Positions 1 to 8,368 of a stretch of 35,245 nucleotides of DNA are shown here, one piece after another. A model generated the notes under the pieces. It had not been told where the DNA came from. It made no database searches and saw only the letters and a list, made by a program, of their open reading frames with translations. The translations under genes were made by a program, and so were the position numbers. The DNA comes from Chryseobacterium gleum (GTDB lineage Bacteria > Bacteroidota > Bacteroidia > Flavobacteriales_D > Crocinitomicaceae). Numbering within the stretch: position 1 is the first letter of the stretch; each line of letters opens with the position of its first letter. Where the stretch lies: assembly GCA_945882095.1 (NCBI GenBank), contig CAMCWF010000023.1:1-35245 (forward strand), given 5' to 3'.

Positions 1-1130
1 GCGTAAAGGTAGCCTTCTCCGTATCCTAAATCTTCCATGAGTTTTGAAGGTGCATTCCGCAGGTGCAAGGGGACAGGGAGGTCTCCGGTTTCGGCTACGG
101 TTTTTTGAGCCAGGTTAATGGCTTTGTAGGAAGCATTTCCTTTAGGGGATGTGGCAAGGAACAGTGCGCATTGCGACAAGATGATTCTGGATTCAGGCCA
201 GCCGATTTTTTCCACTGCGTCGAAGGTTGCGTTTGCCAACAAAAGTGCATTTGGATTTGCCAACCCAATGTCTTCGGATGCCAAGATGAGCATGCGACGG
301 GCTATGAATTTCGGGTCTTCTCCTCCGGCAATCATTCTTGCGAGCCAATAAACAGAACCATTTGGGTCACTCCCTCGAATGGATTTTATGAAAGCGGAAA
401 CAATGTCGTAATGTTGCTCACCATTTTTGTCGTAATCAGCTAGGCTTTGCTGTGCATTTTTAAGTACAAAATCATTGTCGATGATCAGCGGGTTTAGGTT
501 TTGGTTGCTCCCAACAATGAGCTCTAAAATATTTAACAGCTTTCTCGCGTCTCCCCCCGAAATGGCCAAAAGCGATTCGGTTTCTTTTAATTGAACGTTT
601 CGTTGTTTTAACCAAGAATCATTTTGGATTGCCCGATTCAGTAAAAGTTCTAAGTCTGATTTTTCGTGGTGTTTTAAAACATAGATTTGGCAGCGAGAGC
701 GTAAAGCGGATATAACTTCGAAGGAAGGGTTTTCGGTAGTGGCCCCAATGAGTGTGAGGGTACCTTTTTCAACGGCGCCTAGCAGTGAGTCTTGCTGCGA
801 TTTAGAAAAGCGATGAATTTCATCGATGAATAGGATGGAGCCACCTTGTTGGAACATTCCTCCGTTTTCTGCTTGTTGAATGATTTCGCGAACGTCTTTA
901 ACACCTGATGATATGGCAGAAAGCTTGTAAAAAGGTCGGTTCATGGTCCTGGAAATCAGGTTTGCCAAGGTCGTTTTACCCACCCCTGGAGGTCCCCAAA
1001 AAATCATGGATGGAAGTACGCCGGCCTCCATGGATTTTCTCAGAGGGGCTTCCTTTCCGAGAATGTGTTCTTGTCCGACATAATCGTCCAAGGTGAGTGG
1101 ACGCATACGTTCAGCCAGTGGAGTATTCAT
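1..1130 (-). CDS. rarA: Replication-associated recombination protein A (RarA/MgsA), C-terminus cut by window edge
   Basis: AAA+ ATPase of the RarA/MgsA/WRNIP1 family, which acts at stalled replication forks. Reading the minus strand from the ATG at 1130 gives 376 codons without a stop, running off position 1. Visible motifs: Walker A GPPGVGKT (residues 46-53), Walker B ILFIDEIHRF, sensor 1 region IGATTENPSFEV, an arginine-finger region SALRSRCQIY, sensor 2 GGDAR, and the C-terminal tetramerisation region containing SVYWLARMIAGGEDP and ASEDIGLANP. The last residues read GYGEGYLY, close to the usual family C-terminus, so only a few dozen residues should be missing. It follows rpsA on the same strand, but a terminator separates them, so it probably has its own promoter. 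Identity is secure; only the end is unseen. Confidence 0.95.
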   Translation of the reverse strand, partial: MNTPLAERMRPLTLDDYVGQEHILGKEAPLRKSMEAGVLPSMIFWGPPGVGKTTLANLISRTMNRPFYKLSAISSGVKDVREIIQQAENGGMFQQGGSILFIDEIHRFSKSQQDSLLGAVEKGTLTLIGATTENPSFEVISALRSRCQIYVLKHHEKSDLELLLNRAIQNDSWLKQRNVQLKETESLLAISGGDARKLLNILELIVGSNQNLNPLIIDNDFVLKNAQQSLADYDKNGEQHYDIVSAFIKSIRGSDPNGSVYWLARMIAGGEDPKFIARRMLILASEDIGLANPNALLLANATFDAVEKIGWPESRIILSQCALFLATSPKGNASYKAINLAQKTVAETGDLPVPLHLRNAPSKLMEDLGYGEGYLY

Positions 1131-1173
1131 TCGTTAAAAATAAACAAGGTTTCGGTAACTTGGGGTTTTAGGC

Positions 1174-1202
1174 AAAAAAAAAGAGGTCCAAAGACCTCTT
1201 TT
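1174..1202 (-). terminator. Rho-independent terminator after rpsA
   Basis: A perfect 10-bp stem (AAAAGAGGTC at 1179-1188, GACCTCTTTT at 1193-1202) closes a 4-base loop. Read on the minus strand, the stem is followed by an uninterrupted run of T to 1174. It begins 18 bases past the rpsA stop codon and lies between rpsA and rarA. Confidence 0.85.
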
Positions 1203-1219
1203 CAACATATTTACATCGC

Positions 1220-3019
1220 TTATTTTGCTTTGTCCATTTTTTCTTTCAATCCTGCCAAAGCATCTAGGTCACCCAAAGTAGATTTCTCATTGTTTTGGTT
1301 GATTGCTTTAACGGCTTGATCTGTCGCGTTTCCAACAGGTTTTTTCGCTGTTTTCGCAGCTTTTGCTGGCGCTGGAGTAATCTCTTCGCCTTCTTCAAAA
1401 GTACGTGTATGGGAAACGACGATTTTTTTCGAATCTTTATTGAATTCAATCACTCTGAAATCCAATACTTCCTCGATTTTGGCAAGGGATCCATCTTCTT
1501 TCTTCAAGTGTTTCGCAGGACAGATACCTTCTACACCGTAAGGAAGAGAAACGATTCCAGACTTGTCTTTCATGTCGATGATGGTACCTTGGTGAACTGA
1601 ACCTTCCGCGAAAGTAGATTCAAACACATCCCATGGATTTTGTTCCAACTGTTTGTGACCTAAGGAAATTCTTCGGTTGTCACGGTCAATTTCCATAACG
1701 ATAACATCTAGGATGTCACCCACTTTACAGAATTCAGAAGGATGTTTGATTTTCTTTTGCCAAGATAGGTCGGAGATGTGGATCAATCCGTCTACACCTT
1801 CTTCCAATTCTACAAATACGCCAAAGTTTGTAAAGTTTCTAACTTTCGCACTGTGACGAGAATCAACGGCATATCTTTCATCGATTTGGCTCCATGGGTC
1901 TGGCATTAATTGTTTGATGCCTAAACTCATTTTGCGTTCGTCGCGGTCTAAGGTTAAGATTACTGCTTCAACTGGATCTCCAATTTTCAAGAAATCTTGT
2001 GCGCTTCTTAGGTGTTGAGACCAGCTCATTTCAGAAACGTGAATCAAACCTTCAACGCCCGCTGCGATTTCAATGAAAGCACCGTAATCTGCCATGACAA
2101 CCACTTTACCACTGACTTTATCGCCAACGTTAAGGTTTTCATCCAAAGAATCCCATGGATGTGGTTGCAATTGTTTCAACCCAAGTGCAATTCTTTTCTT
2201 GTCATCATCGAAGTCCAAAATAACCACATTGATTTTTGAATCCAATTCCAACATTTCTTCAGGATGTGCAACACGTCCCCAAGATAAATCTGTAATGTGA
2301 ATCAATCCATCTACACCACCAAGGTCGATAAAGACGCCATAAGAGGTAATGTTTTTGACAATACCTTCCAAAATCTGTCCTTTTTCCAGTCCTGAGATGA
2401 TTTGTTTTTTCTGCTCTTCGATTTCTGCTTCGATCAACGCTTTGTGAGATACAACTACGTTTCTGAACTCTTCATTGATTTTCACAACTTTGAATTCCAT
2501 GTTTTTACCAACGTAAATGTCGTAATCACGAATCGGTTTAACGTCAATTTGCGAACCAGGAAGGAATGCTTCGATGCCAAAAACATCTACGATCAAACCA
2601 CCTTTTGTTCTGCATTTTACGAATCCGGTAATTACTTCTCCGCTTTTCAATACAGCGTTTACACGCAACCAAGCGCTGTGCATTCTTGCTGTTCTATGTG
2701 AAACAACAAGTTGTCCTGTTTTATCCTCACGAATTTCTACATAAACATCAACGATGTCACCCACCTTAAGGTCTGGGTTGTAGCGAAATTCATTCGCCGC
2801 GATAACGCCTTCTGATTTGTAACCAATGTTAACGATGACTTCTTTTTTGTTTATCATCTCAACCGTTCCTTGAATCACATCTTTTTCGTTGATTGAAGTT
2901 AGGGTTTTTTCGTACTTGTCGGACATTTCAGAACGTTCCGCAAGTGTGTAACCATCGAGCGATAACGCTTCCCAGTCAAAATCCGCAGTTCCCTGCGTTG
3001 CTTTAGAATTATTTGCCAT
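1220..3019 (-). CDS. rpsA: 30S ribosomal protein S1
   Basis: RNA-binding S1 protein of the small ribosomal subunit, needed to load mRNA at initiation. The 599-residue product has six S1-type OB-fold repeats. Repeats 3-5 are the clearest, each carrying the GVFI(D/E)L...G(V/L)DGLIH(I/V)(S/T)(D/E)(L/M)SW pattern. Repeats 1 and 2 are more divergent, and repeat 6 (around INVVSLPYGVEGI-like sequence) precedes an Ala/Lys-rich tail that probably lies outside the fold. The length fits Bacteroidota S1 proteins. The start is the ATG at 3019. A TACATTTG box at 3111-3118 and a short hairpin lie in the upstream gap, so the gene may be transcribed separately from yqgE. A strong terminator follows. Confidence 0.96.
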   Translation of the reverse strand: MANNSKATQGTADFDWEALSLDGYTLAERSEMSDKYEKTLTSINEKDVIQGTVEMINKKEVIVNIGYKSEGVIAANEFRYNPDLKVGDIVDVYVEIREDKTGQLVVSHRTARMHSAWLRVNAVLKSGEVITGFVKCRTKGGLIVDVFGIEAFLPGSQIDVKPIRDYDIYVGKNMEFKVVKINEEFRNVVVSHKALIEAEIEEQKKQIISGLEKGQILEGIVKNITSYGVFIDLGGVDGLIHITDLSWGRVAHPEEMLELDSKINVVILDFDDDKKRIALGLKQLQPHPWDSLDENLNVGDKVSGKVVVMADYGAFIEIAAGVEGLIHVSEMSWSQHLRSAQDFLKIGDPVEAVILTLDRDERKMSLGIKQLMPDPWSQIDERYAVDSRHSAKVRNFTNFGVFVELEEGVDGLIHISDLSWQKKIKHPSEFCKVGDILDVIVMEIDRDNRRISLGHKQLEQNPWDVFESTFAEGSVHQGTIIDMKDKSGIVSLPYGVEGICPAKHLKKEDGSLAKIEEVLDFRVIEFNKDSKKIVVSHTRTFEEGEEITPAPAKAAKTAKKPVGNATDQAVKAINQNNEKSTLGDLDALAGLKEKMDKAK

Positions 3020-3076
3020 GAGGCTTTTATGTATTGTATTTCAAACGATTCGGGCGAATGAAAGGGGTTAAAAATG

Positions 3077-3118
3077 GTCGATTCTCCGAATATCGACTTT
3101 AAAGTGGGCGCAAATGTA
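3077..3118 (-). promoter_or_regulatory. Possible rpsA promoter box and leader hairpin
   Basis: On the minus strand, TACATTTG (3118-3111) matches the Bacteroidota -7 consensus TAnnTTTG, but no TTTG -33 element sits at the usual distance. Downstream, within the predicted leader, GTCGAT and ATCGAC (3077-3097) form a 6-bp hairpin with a 9-base loop. The box would give a leader of roughly 85 bases. S1 genes in other bacteria are autoregulated through their leaders, so the hairpin could be regulatory, but this is inference. Confidence 0.3.
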
Positions 3119-3149
3119 GGGTTAAATCCTCGGTTATGGAAGCGTTTGC

Positions 3150-3734
3150 TTAGTTTTCTTGAGGATTTTTTGGGAATTTAGCAATCATTGAAAATTTCGG
3201 GCCTTGTAACTCCATGCATTTTCTCCACAAACTTGCTGTTTCCTTCTCGAAAATAAAATCCATTGGGATGTTTTTCGCAACAATCCATGCCAAGCTTTCA
3301 ATCTCACCTTCCAGCTGACCTGCCGACCATCCCGAATATCCCACAAAGAATTTTGTATGAAATGGAAGTCCTTTATACCTGACAAATTGTTCTTTCAAGT
3401 TATCGATGTCACCGCTGAAATAAATCCCATTTTCACAATCAAAACATTCTCCCATGGGTTCCTTGGCATCGTGGAGGTAAAAAAGTTGGTTGCCAGCTAC
3501 AGGTCCGCCGACATAAACGGGGTCTTCAGGAAATTCATCGGAATTCAAAAGCGTCGATAGCCCCAAGTCCAGAGGATTGTTAAGTACAAAACCGAAAGAG
3601 CCTTCATCGTTGTGTTCACACAAGAACACAACAGATCTTTCAAAAAAGGCATCGTTTTCAAAGGGGTCCGAAATTAAAAAGCACCCCGAATATGGCTTTT
3701 CTTTGTTCTTGAAATGAAGGTTAAGTTTGTCCAA
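3150..3734 (-). CDS. yqgE: YqgE/AlgH family protein (UPF0301)
   Basis: Conserved protein of the YqgE/AlgH family, whose biochemical role is unknown. Family signatures: FLISDPFENDAFFERSVVFL near the start, GSFGFVLNNPL, YVGGPVAGNQLF, and FVGYSGWSAGQLEGEI. The reading frame stays open upstream to 3830, but that would overlap the first codons of the divergent ppx gene. The family normally begins about 10 residues before the FLISDPF block. No ATG occurs in that part of the frame, so I chose the TTG at 3734, giving 194 aa, a normal family length. The start is uncertain; the TTG at 3794 or 3830 are alternatives. It is divergent from ppx and upstream of rpsA on the same strand. Confidence 0.85.
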   Translation of the reverse strand: MDKLNLHFKNKEKPYSGCFLISDPFENDAFFERSVVFLCEHNDEGSFGFVLNNPLDLGLSTLLNSDEFPEDPVYVGGPVAGNQLFYLHDAKEPMGECFDCENGIYFSGDIDNLKEQFVRYKGLPFHTKFFVGYSGWSAGQLEGEIESLAWIVAKNIPMDFIFEKETASLWRKCMELQGPKFSMIAKFPKNPQEN

Positions 3735-3793
3735 AATTTGATTTTCAGGACCAAATGTAAATAAGTAAGGTTGAATTTCTAAATTTGCAACCA

Positions 3794-4669
3794 ATGAAAC
3801 TAGGTGTAATTGATGTTGGGTCCAATGCAATGCGTGTGCTAATCGCCGACATTACCCAGGTGAACGGTAGAAAAAACCTCGCCAAAATAGCGTACTTGCG
3901 TTTGCCTGTTCGTTTAGGAGAAGATGTTTTTGAAGTGGGAAGAATAAGCGATGAAAAAGTTGAGAAGTTGATCCAAGGACTCCATACGTTTCAGGCTGTA
4001 TTGAACTTTTACAACGTTTCCATCTTCCGTGCAGTTGCGACCTCAGCTATGAGGGATTCCGATAATGCGAAGAAAATCCTTCAACGCATAAAGAAAGAGG
4101 TCAAGATGAACCTTGAGGTCATCACGGGAAAAGAAGAAGCCGAATTTGTCTACCTGAATTTTGAATTAATGCCCGAGATGATCGGTGATTTCTTGTTGAT
4201 AGATGTTGGGGGAGGAAGTACGGAAATCACGCTTTTTTGCCAAAACGAAGTTCACATCGCACGGTCGTTTCAAATTGGTACGGTTCGTTACCTAAAGGGA
4301 AAGGTAGAAGAATCTGAAATTCAGGACATGAAAAACTGGATTCAAACCGAAGTGCTTATTCATCACCCACAGAAAATCTTCGGTACAGGAGGAAACATCA
4401 GCAGCGTACATAAAATTCTTGATCTTCACGACATGGAATCGGTGAAACTGCAGCAATTGAATCAATTGAAATCGGATTTATTGCCTTTAAACATCGAAGA
4501 GCGAATTTTTAAGTATAAAATCAAACAAGACCGCGCAGATGTTATCATCCCTGCCATTGAGATCTACTCGAGCATCATTGAACAGCTTGGTGTAAAGGAG
4601 ATTTTTGTCCCAAAAATGGGATTGTCAGATGGCGTGTTACTGGATTTATACAACCAAATCAAAGTATGA
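3794..4669 (+). CDS. Ppx/GppA phosphatase family protein (exopolyphosphatase-like)
   Basis: Member of the ASKHA-fold Ppx/GppA family, which hydrolyses polyphosphate or pppGpp. It is a short (291 aa) single-domain form without the C-terminal HD-like domain of E. coli Ppx. Motifs: the first phosphate loop GVIDVGSNAMRVLIAD, AVATSAMRDSDN, the VITGKEEAEF block, the second phosphate loop FLLIDVGGGSTEI, and GTGGNISSVHKI. The ATG at 3794 is used because the family starts right before this first loop. The frame extends to a TTG at 3785, which is less likely. The stop overlaps the hisS start by four bases (ATGA), indicating translational coupling. Whether the substrate is polyphosphate or pppGpp cannot be told from sequence. 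Confidence 0.9.
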   Translation: MKLGVIDVGSNAMRVLIADITQVNGRKNLAKIAYLRLPVRLGEDVFEVGRISDEKVEKLIQGLHTFQAVLNFYNVSIFRAVATSAMRDSDNAKKILQRIKKEVKMNLEVITGKEEAEFVYLNFELMPEMIGDFLLIDVGGGSTEITLFCQNEVHIARSFQIGTVRYLKGKVEESEIQDMKNWIQTEVLIHHPQKIFGTGGNISSVHKILDLHDMESVKLQQLNQLKSDLLPLNIEERIFKYKIKQDRADVIIPAIEIYSSIIEQLGVKEIFVPKMGLSDGVLLDLYNQIKV

Positions 4670-6057
4670 GTCAAAAACCAAGCATTTCTAAAGGTACCAG
4701 AGACCTACTTCCTTCTGATGTAATCAAGAGAAATTATATTTTTGATTGCATTCGCAAGGCATTTCGATTGCATGGTTTTCTTCCCATTGAAACCCCAAGT
4801 TTTGAACTCTCGTCAACGTTAATGGGGAAGTATGGCGAAGAAGGAGATCGATTGATTTTTCGCATTCTGAACTCAGGGGAGAAAATGAAAAAGGCGGATT
4901 TAAGCGCGCTTCAAGAAAACAACCTTCCGAAATTCGCAAATTCACTTTCCGAAAAAGCACTTCGATATGACCTCACGGTGCCTTTTGCCAGGTTTGTAGT
5001 GCAACACCAAAACAGTTTGACTTTTCCGTTCAAGAGGTATCAAATACAACCCGTTTGGCGCGCAGATCGACCGCAACACGGGAGGTACCAAGAGTTTTTT
5101 CAGTGTGATGGCGATGTGGTAGGTAGCGATTCTCTATGGCATGAAGTGGATTTGTTGCACATCGTGGATGAAGTGTTGACCGAATTGAATTTACCGGGAT
5201 TTACCCTTAAAATTAACAACCGCAAGATATTGGCAGGCATTGCTGAAATATGTGGCGAAACAAACCGAATTGTTGATATTACAGTTTCCTTAGATAAATT
5301 GGATAAAATAGGGGAGGAAGGCGTCGTGCAAGAGCTTAAAGATAAAGAGTTTTCCGAGGGTACCATTGAGAAAATCACACCCCTTTTTGGCTTGCAAGGT
5401 GATTTTGATGACCGCGTAGGCTACTTAACCCGTTTTCTAGCCTCTTCATCCGTTGGCTTGGAAGGTTTAGAAGAATTGAAGTTTATCCACGAGAAAATTA
5501 AACAATTCCCACTTCAAAAAGGAGAAGTAATGTTGGATGTTACCTTGGCAAGGGGGTTGAATTACTACACCGGAGCCATCCTCGAAGTATCGGCGCATGG
5601 GGTTCAAATGGGTAGCATTTGTGGCGGTGGAAGGTACGATGATTTAACGGCATTGTTTGGGCTCAAAGGACTGTCGGGCGTAGGTGTTTCCTTTGGTGCA
5701 GATCGCATCTATGACATTATGGAAACCTTACAGCTTTTTCCTGCTGCACTCAATTCCGATTTAGATGTGTTGTTTTTGAATTTTGGTGAAAAGGAGACGG
5801 ACGTATGCCAAGCCCTTTGTATGCAGTTAAGAAAATTAGGGTTTTCAAGTGAGGTGTATTCTTCAAATGTGAAAATTCAGAAGCAAATGAAATACGCCAA
5901 TGACCGCAAGGTAAAATGGGTGGCGATTTTAGGGGAAGATGAGCTAAACAATGGGGCCATCGCATTGAGAAACATGGTTGATGGCAATCAAGAAATGATC
6001 GAATTATCCCAATTTATTTCAAGGTTTCACTCGGATAGCGCTCCGAAAACTCAATAA
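4666..6057 (+). CDS. hisS: Histidine--tRNA ligase
   Basis: Class II aminoacyl-tRNA synthetase charging tRNA-His. The 463-aa protein shows motif 1 (GTRDLLP and following helix), motif 2 (QPVWRADRPQHGRYQEFFQCD), the histidine-specific LARGLNYYTGAILEV and SICGGGRYDDL blocks, and motif 3 (GVGVSFGADRI). The last ~100 residues form the usual anticodon-binding domain. It starts within the end of ppx (ATGA overlap). Its last 44 bases overlap, on the opposite strand, the 3' end of the yfcE-type gene, so the C-terminal residues of both proteins are encoded by the same DNA. Confidence 0.97.
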   Translation: MSQKPSISKGTRDLLPSDVIKRNYIFDCIRKAFRLHGFLPIETPSFELSSTLMGKYGEEGDRLIFRILNSGEKMKKADLSALQENNLPKFANSLSEKALRYDLTVPFARFVVQHQNSLTFPFKRYQIQPVWRADRPQHGRYQEFFQCDGDVVGSDSLWHEVDLLHIVDEVLTELNLPGFTLKINNRKILAGIAEICGETNRIVDITVSLDKLDKIGEEGVVQELKDKEFSEGTIEKITPLFGLQGDFDDRVGYLTRFLASSSVGLEGLEELKFIHEKIKQFPLQKGEVMLDVTLARGLNYYTGAILEVSAHGVQMGSICGGGRYDDLTALFGLKGLSGVGVSFGADRIYDIMETLQLFPAALNSDLDVLFLNFGEKETDVCQALCMQLRKLGFSSEVYSSNVKIQKQMKYANDRKVKWVAILGEDELNNGAIALRNMVDGNQEMIELSQFISRFHSDSAPKTQ

Positions 6058-6529
6058 CCTCAAGTTCTTTGCATTTTCCTGCGTCTACAACAAACCTAAA
6101 AACCGTTCGAATTTTATGAAAGCCCTTGATGCCACAAGCGCCTGGGTTCATCCACATCATTTGGTGTTTGGGTTCAAATTTTACCAAAGCAATGTGGGAA
6201 TGTCCACAAATAAACAAACCTGGCTTGTGCTTTTGAATGGATTCCAAGGCTTCTGGGACAATTCTTTCAGGCCGGCCGGCAATGTGCGTCATGCAAACCT
6301 TTAGTCCTTCGATTTCAAAAACTTCTGTAGCTTCGCTTTCCATACGAATCACATGGTTGTCGATGTTTCCATATACGGCCCTCGTAGGTTTGAATTTTCG
6401 CAATTCGTCCAATACTTCTATGCTTCCGATGTCACCCGCATGCCATACCTCGTCAACCGCTTCAAAATAGGTGTAGATTTTAGGATCCAAATACCCATGG
6501 GTATCAGACAACAAACCGATTCTTTTCAT
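6014..6529 (-). CDS. YfcE/MJ0936-type metallophosphoesterase
   Basis: Small (171 aa) calcineurin-like phosphoesterase of the YfcE/MJ0936 group, dinuclear-metal enzymes usually tested on artificial phosphodiesters; the natural substrate is unclear. The metal-ligand motifs are in order: LLSDTHG near residue 7-13, WHAGDIGS, YGNIDNH, the MTHIAGRP histidine, FICGHSHIA, and MNPGACG. The ATG at 6529 lies 2 bases after the ABC exporter stop codon, so the two are co-transcribed and probably coupled. The 3' end overlaps hisS convergently by 44 bases. Confidence 0.92.
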   Translation of the reverse strand: MKRIGLLSDTHGYLDPKIYTYFEAVDEVWHAGDIGSIEVLDELRKFKPTRAVYGNIDNHVIRMESEATEVFEIEGLKVCMTHIAGRPERIVPEALESIQKHKPGLFICGHSHIALVKFEPKHQMMWMNPGACGIKGFHKIRTVFRFVVDAGKCKELEVIEFSERYPSETLK

Positions 6530-6531
6530 CT

Positions 6532-8286
6532 TTAATCCTTCGTTTCTTCCTGAAGTTGCATGAGGTAGGTTTCGTAATAAGCCCCTTTTTGCTCCATCAA
6601 TGAAGCGTGGGTACCATGTTCGATGATTTCCCCTTTGTCCAACACAATGATTTCATTGCAATTTCTCAACGTAGAAATTCGATGGCTCACCAAAACCTTC
6701 GTAACATCCTTATTGTTATTGTTTAGGTTGTGAAGTATAATCTCTTCTGTCTCAGTGTCAACTGCGGATAAACAGTCGTCCAACAACATCATTTTTGGTT
6801 CGCGAATCAATGCCCTTGCTATGCTGATTCTCTGCTTTTGTCCTCCGCTTAGATTTACTCCAAGTTCGCCTAACTGCGTGTCCATTTGTTGAGGGAATTC
6901 TTCGATGTTATGCCAAACGTGGGCTTTCCTAAGGTAGCCTATGATTTCTTCATTGCTGCATTTTCTTTCCGTTCCAAATAAAACATTGTTTTTTATGCTG
7001 TCTGAAAAAAGGAATACTTCCTGAGGAACAATGGAAGTCGACGTTCTGTAATCCACTAAATTGATCGTTTCAAGTGGCAGGTCGTCAATCCGAATTTCGC
7101 CATGGGTAGGGTCTACTTGACGTTGTATCATGGAAAGCAGGGTAGATTTCCCACTTCCTGTCCTGCCTAAGATGCCAAAAGTACTACCCGCTTCAATTGT
7201 AAAAGAAACATTTTTTAGTGCCTCAATGCCTGTGTTTTCATAGGTATAAGAAACATTTTTAAATTGAACCTTGCCTTTTAGGTTAAAGGCTTTTGTTGTG
7301 GGATTGGTAATGATGGGTGTTTGGTCCAGAAATTCATTGATCCGTTTTTGAGAGGCTGCTGCACGTTGGATGATGGAGGTGACCCATCCAATGGAGACGA
7401 AGGGCCATGTTAAATTGTTGACGTAAAAGAGAAAGGCGACAATGCTTCCGAGTGACAATGCTTTTTCACCGGTAAGTAGCCCGCCCACATAAATGACCAC
7501 CAACGTGCTCAATCCGATTAAAAACATGATGGTAGGCATGAAGAGTGCATTGATAAAGACCAGTTTCATGCTTCGTAATTTGTACGCATTGGAAGCGCTC
7601 TCAAGTTTTGAAAAGGTTGGAAAAATTTGATTGTAAGCCTTGATTACGCGAATGCCTGCAAAGGATTCTTGGGCAATGGTTGAAATGTTTGACTGTGCTT
7701 CTTGCGTTAGCTTACTCGCCTTGTTGATCTTGTTCGAAACCTTGTAAATGATGAACGACATTAAGGGCAGGGGTAACAAGGCAAATGCCGTTAACTTCGC
7801 ATTGATTTGAATCATTTGTGTGATGCTTAGAACGGTAAGTACGACCAAGTTGATGGTATACATAACCCCTGGACCCACGTACATCCGCACCTGACCCACG
7901 TCTTCCGAAATCCGATTCATTAAATCCCCAATTCTATTCTTCTTGTAAAAGGCGGCATCTAAAATCTGGTAATGCCCAAAAATGTCGTTTTTTAAATCGA
8001 ACTCAACGTATCTCGACATAACGATGATGGTTTGACGCATTAAGAAAAGGAAAAAGCCTTTTGTTGCGGACAGTGCGATGTAAAGCATTCCCATTTGAAA
8101 AGAAATCCAAAGGGCATCGTTAATGTTTGGGTCAATGCCTCCCGATTGCAAGGAATCTATTGATTCTTGGATGAATTTAGGCATCTTTACACCGAAATAG
8201 TTACTCACTACGGTGAAAATAATTCCTAACAATAGCCTCCATTTGTAGCGAAGGAAATATTTATTCAAACTGCGAAGTGACTTCAT
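6532..8286 (-). CDS. ABC transporter, fused permease-ATPase (MdlA/MdlB-like exporter half)
   Basis: Half-size type IV ABC exporter of 584 aa that would act as a dimer in the inner membrane. The N-terminal ~320 residues contain the membrane helices. The ATPase domain has Walker A GRTGSGKST (374-382), Q-loop VPQEVFLF, signature LSGGQKQRIS (from 479), Walker B followed by LLDDCLSAVD, and the H-loop VSHRISTLR. The residue after Walker B is Asp instead of the usual catalytic Glu (LDD, not LDE); the same LDDALSAVD form is common in the MdlA/MdlB subgroup, so this is a subgroup trait and probably not a defect. Multidrug or lipid export is possible, but substrate is unknown. Operon with the downstream yfcE-type gene. 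Confidence 0.92.
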   Translation of the reverse strand: MKSLRSLNKYFLRYKWRLLLGIIFTVVSNYFGVKMPKFIQESIDSLQSGGIDPNINDALWISFQMGMLYIALSATKGFFLFLMRQTIIVMSRYVEFDLKNDIFGHYQILDAAFYKKNRIGDLMNRISEDVGQVRMYVGPGVMYTINLVVLTVLSITQMIQINAKLTAFALLPLPLMSFIIYKVSNKINKASKLTQEAQSNISTIAQESFAGIRVIKAYNQIFPTFSKLESASNAYKLRSMKLVFINALFMPTIMFLIGLSTLVVIYVGGLLTGEKALSLGSIVAFLFYVNNLTWPFVSIGWVTSIIQRAAASQKRINEFLDQTPIITNPTTKAFNLKGKVQFKNVSYTYENTGIEALKNVSFTIEAGSTFGILGRTGSGKSTLLSMIQRQVDPTHGEIRIDDLPLETINLVDYRTSTSIVPQEVFLFSDSIKNNVLFGTERKCSNEEIIGYLRKAHVWHNIEEFPQQMDTQLGELGVNLSGGQKQRISIARALIREPKMMLLDDCLSAVDTETEEIILHNLNNNNKDVTKVLVSHRISTLRNCNEIIVLDKGEIIEHGTHASLMEQKGAYYETYLMQLQEETKD

Positions 8287-8323
8287 TGGGATAATTTTCT
8301 ATTTTTGCCGAGCAAAAGGATTA

Positions 8324-8357
8324 CAAAGGTACAATTTCGATTGCAAATCGAATTCAA
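8324..8357 (-). promoter_or_regulatory. Candidate promoter of the ABC exporter with an embedded palindrome
   Basis: On the minus strand, TTG at 8357-8355, a 23-base spacer, and TACCTTTG at 8331-8324 fit the Bacteroidota TTG/TAnnTTTG promoter at the long end of its spacing. The spacer contains a perfect 17-bp palindrome, TTCGATTGCAAATCGAA (8336-8352; 7-bp arms around GCA). A TATTTTTG box at 8300-8307 on the plus strand could serve the divergent leucine-dehydrogenase gene, but lacks a -33 element. The palindrome between divergent genes looks like an operator, which is inference. Confidence 0.4.
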
Positions 8358-8368
8358 AAAAAGGATGC

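Noticed and set aside
6532..8286. Inactive ABC ATPase because of LDD in place of LDE
   Set aside because: The MdlA/MdlB-like subgroup commonly has Asp here and all other motifs are intact, so it is not clear evidence of inactivity.
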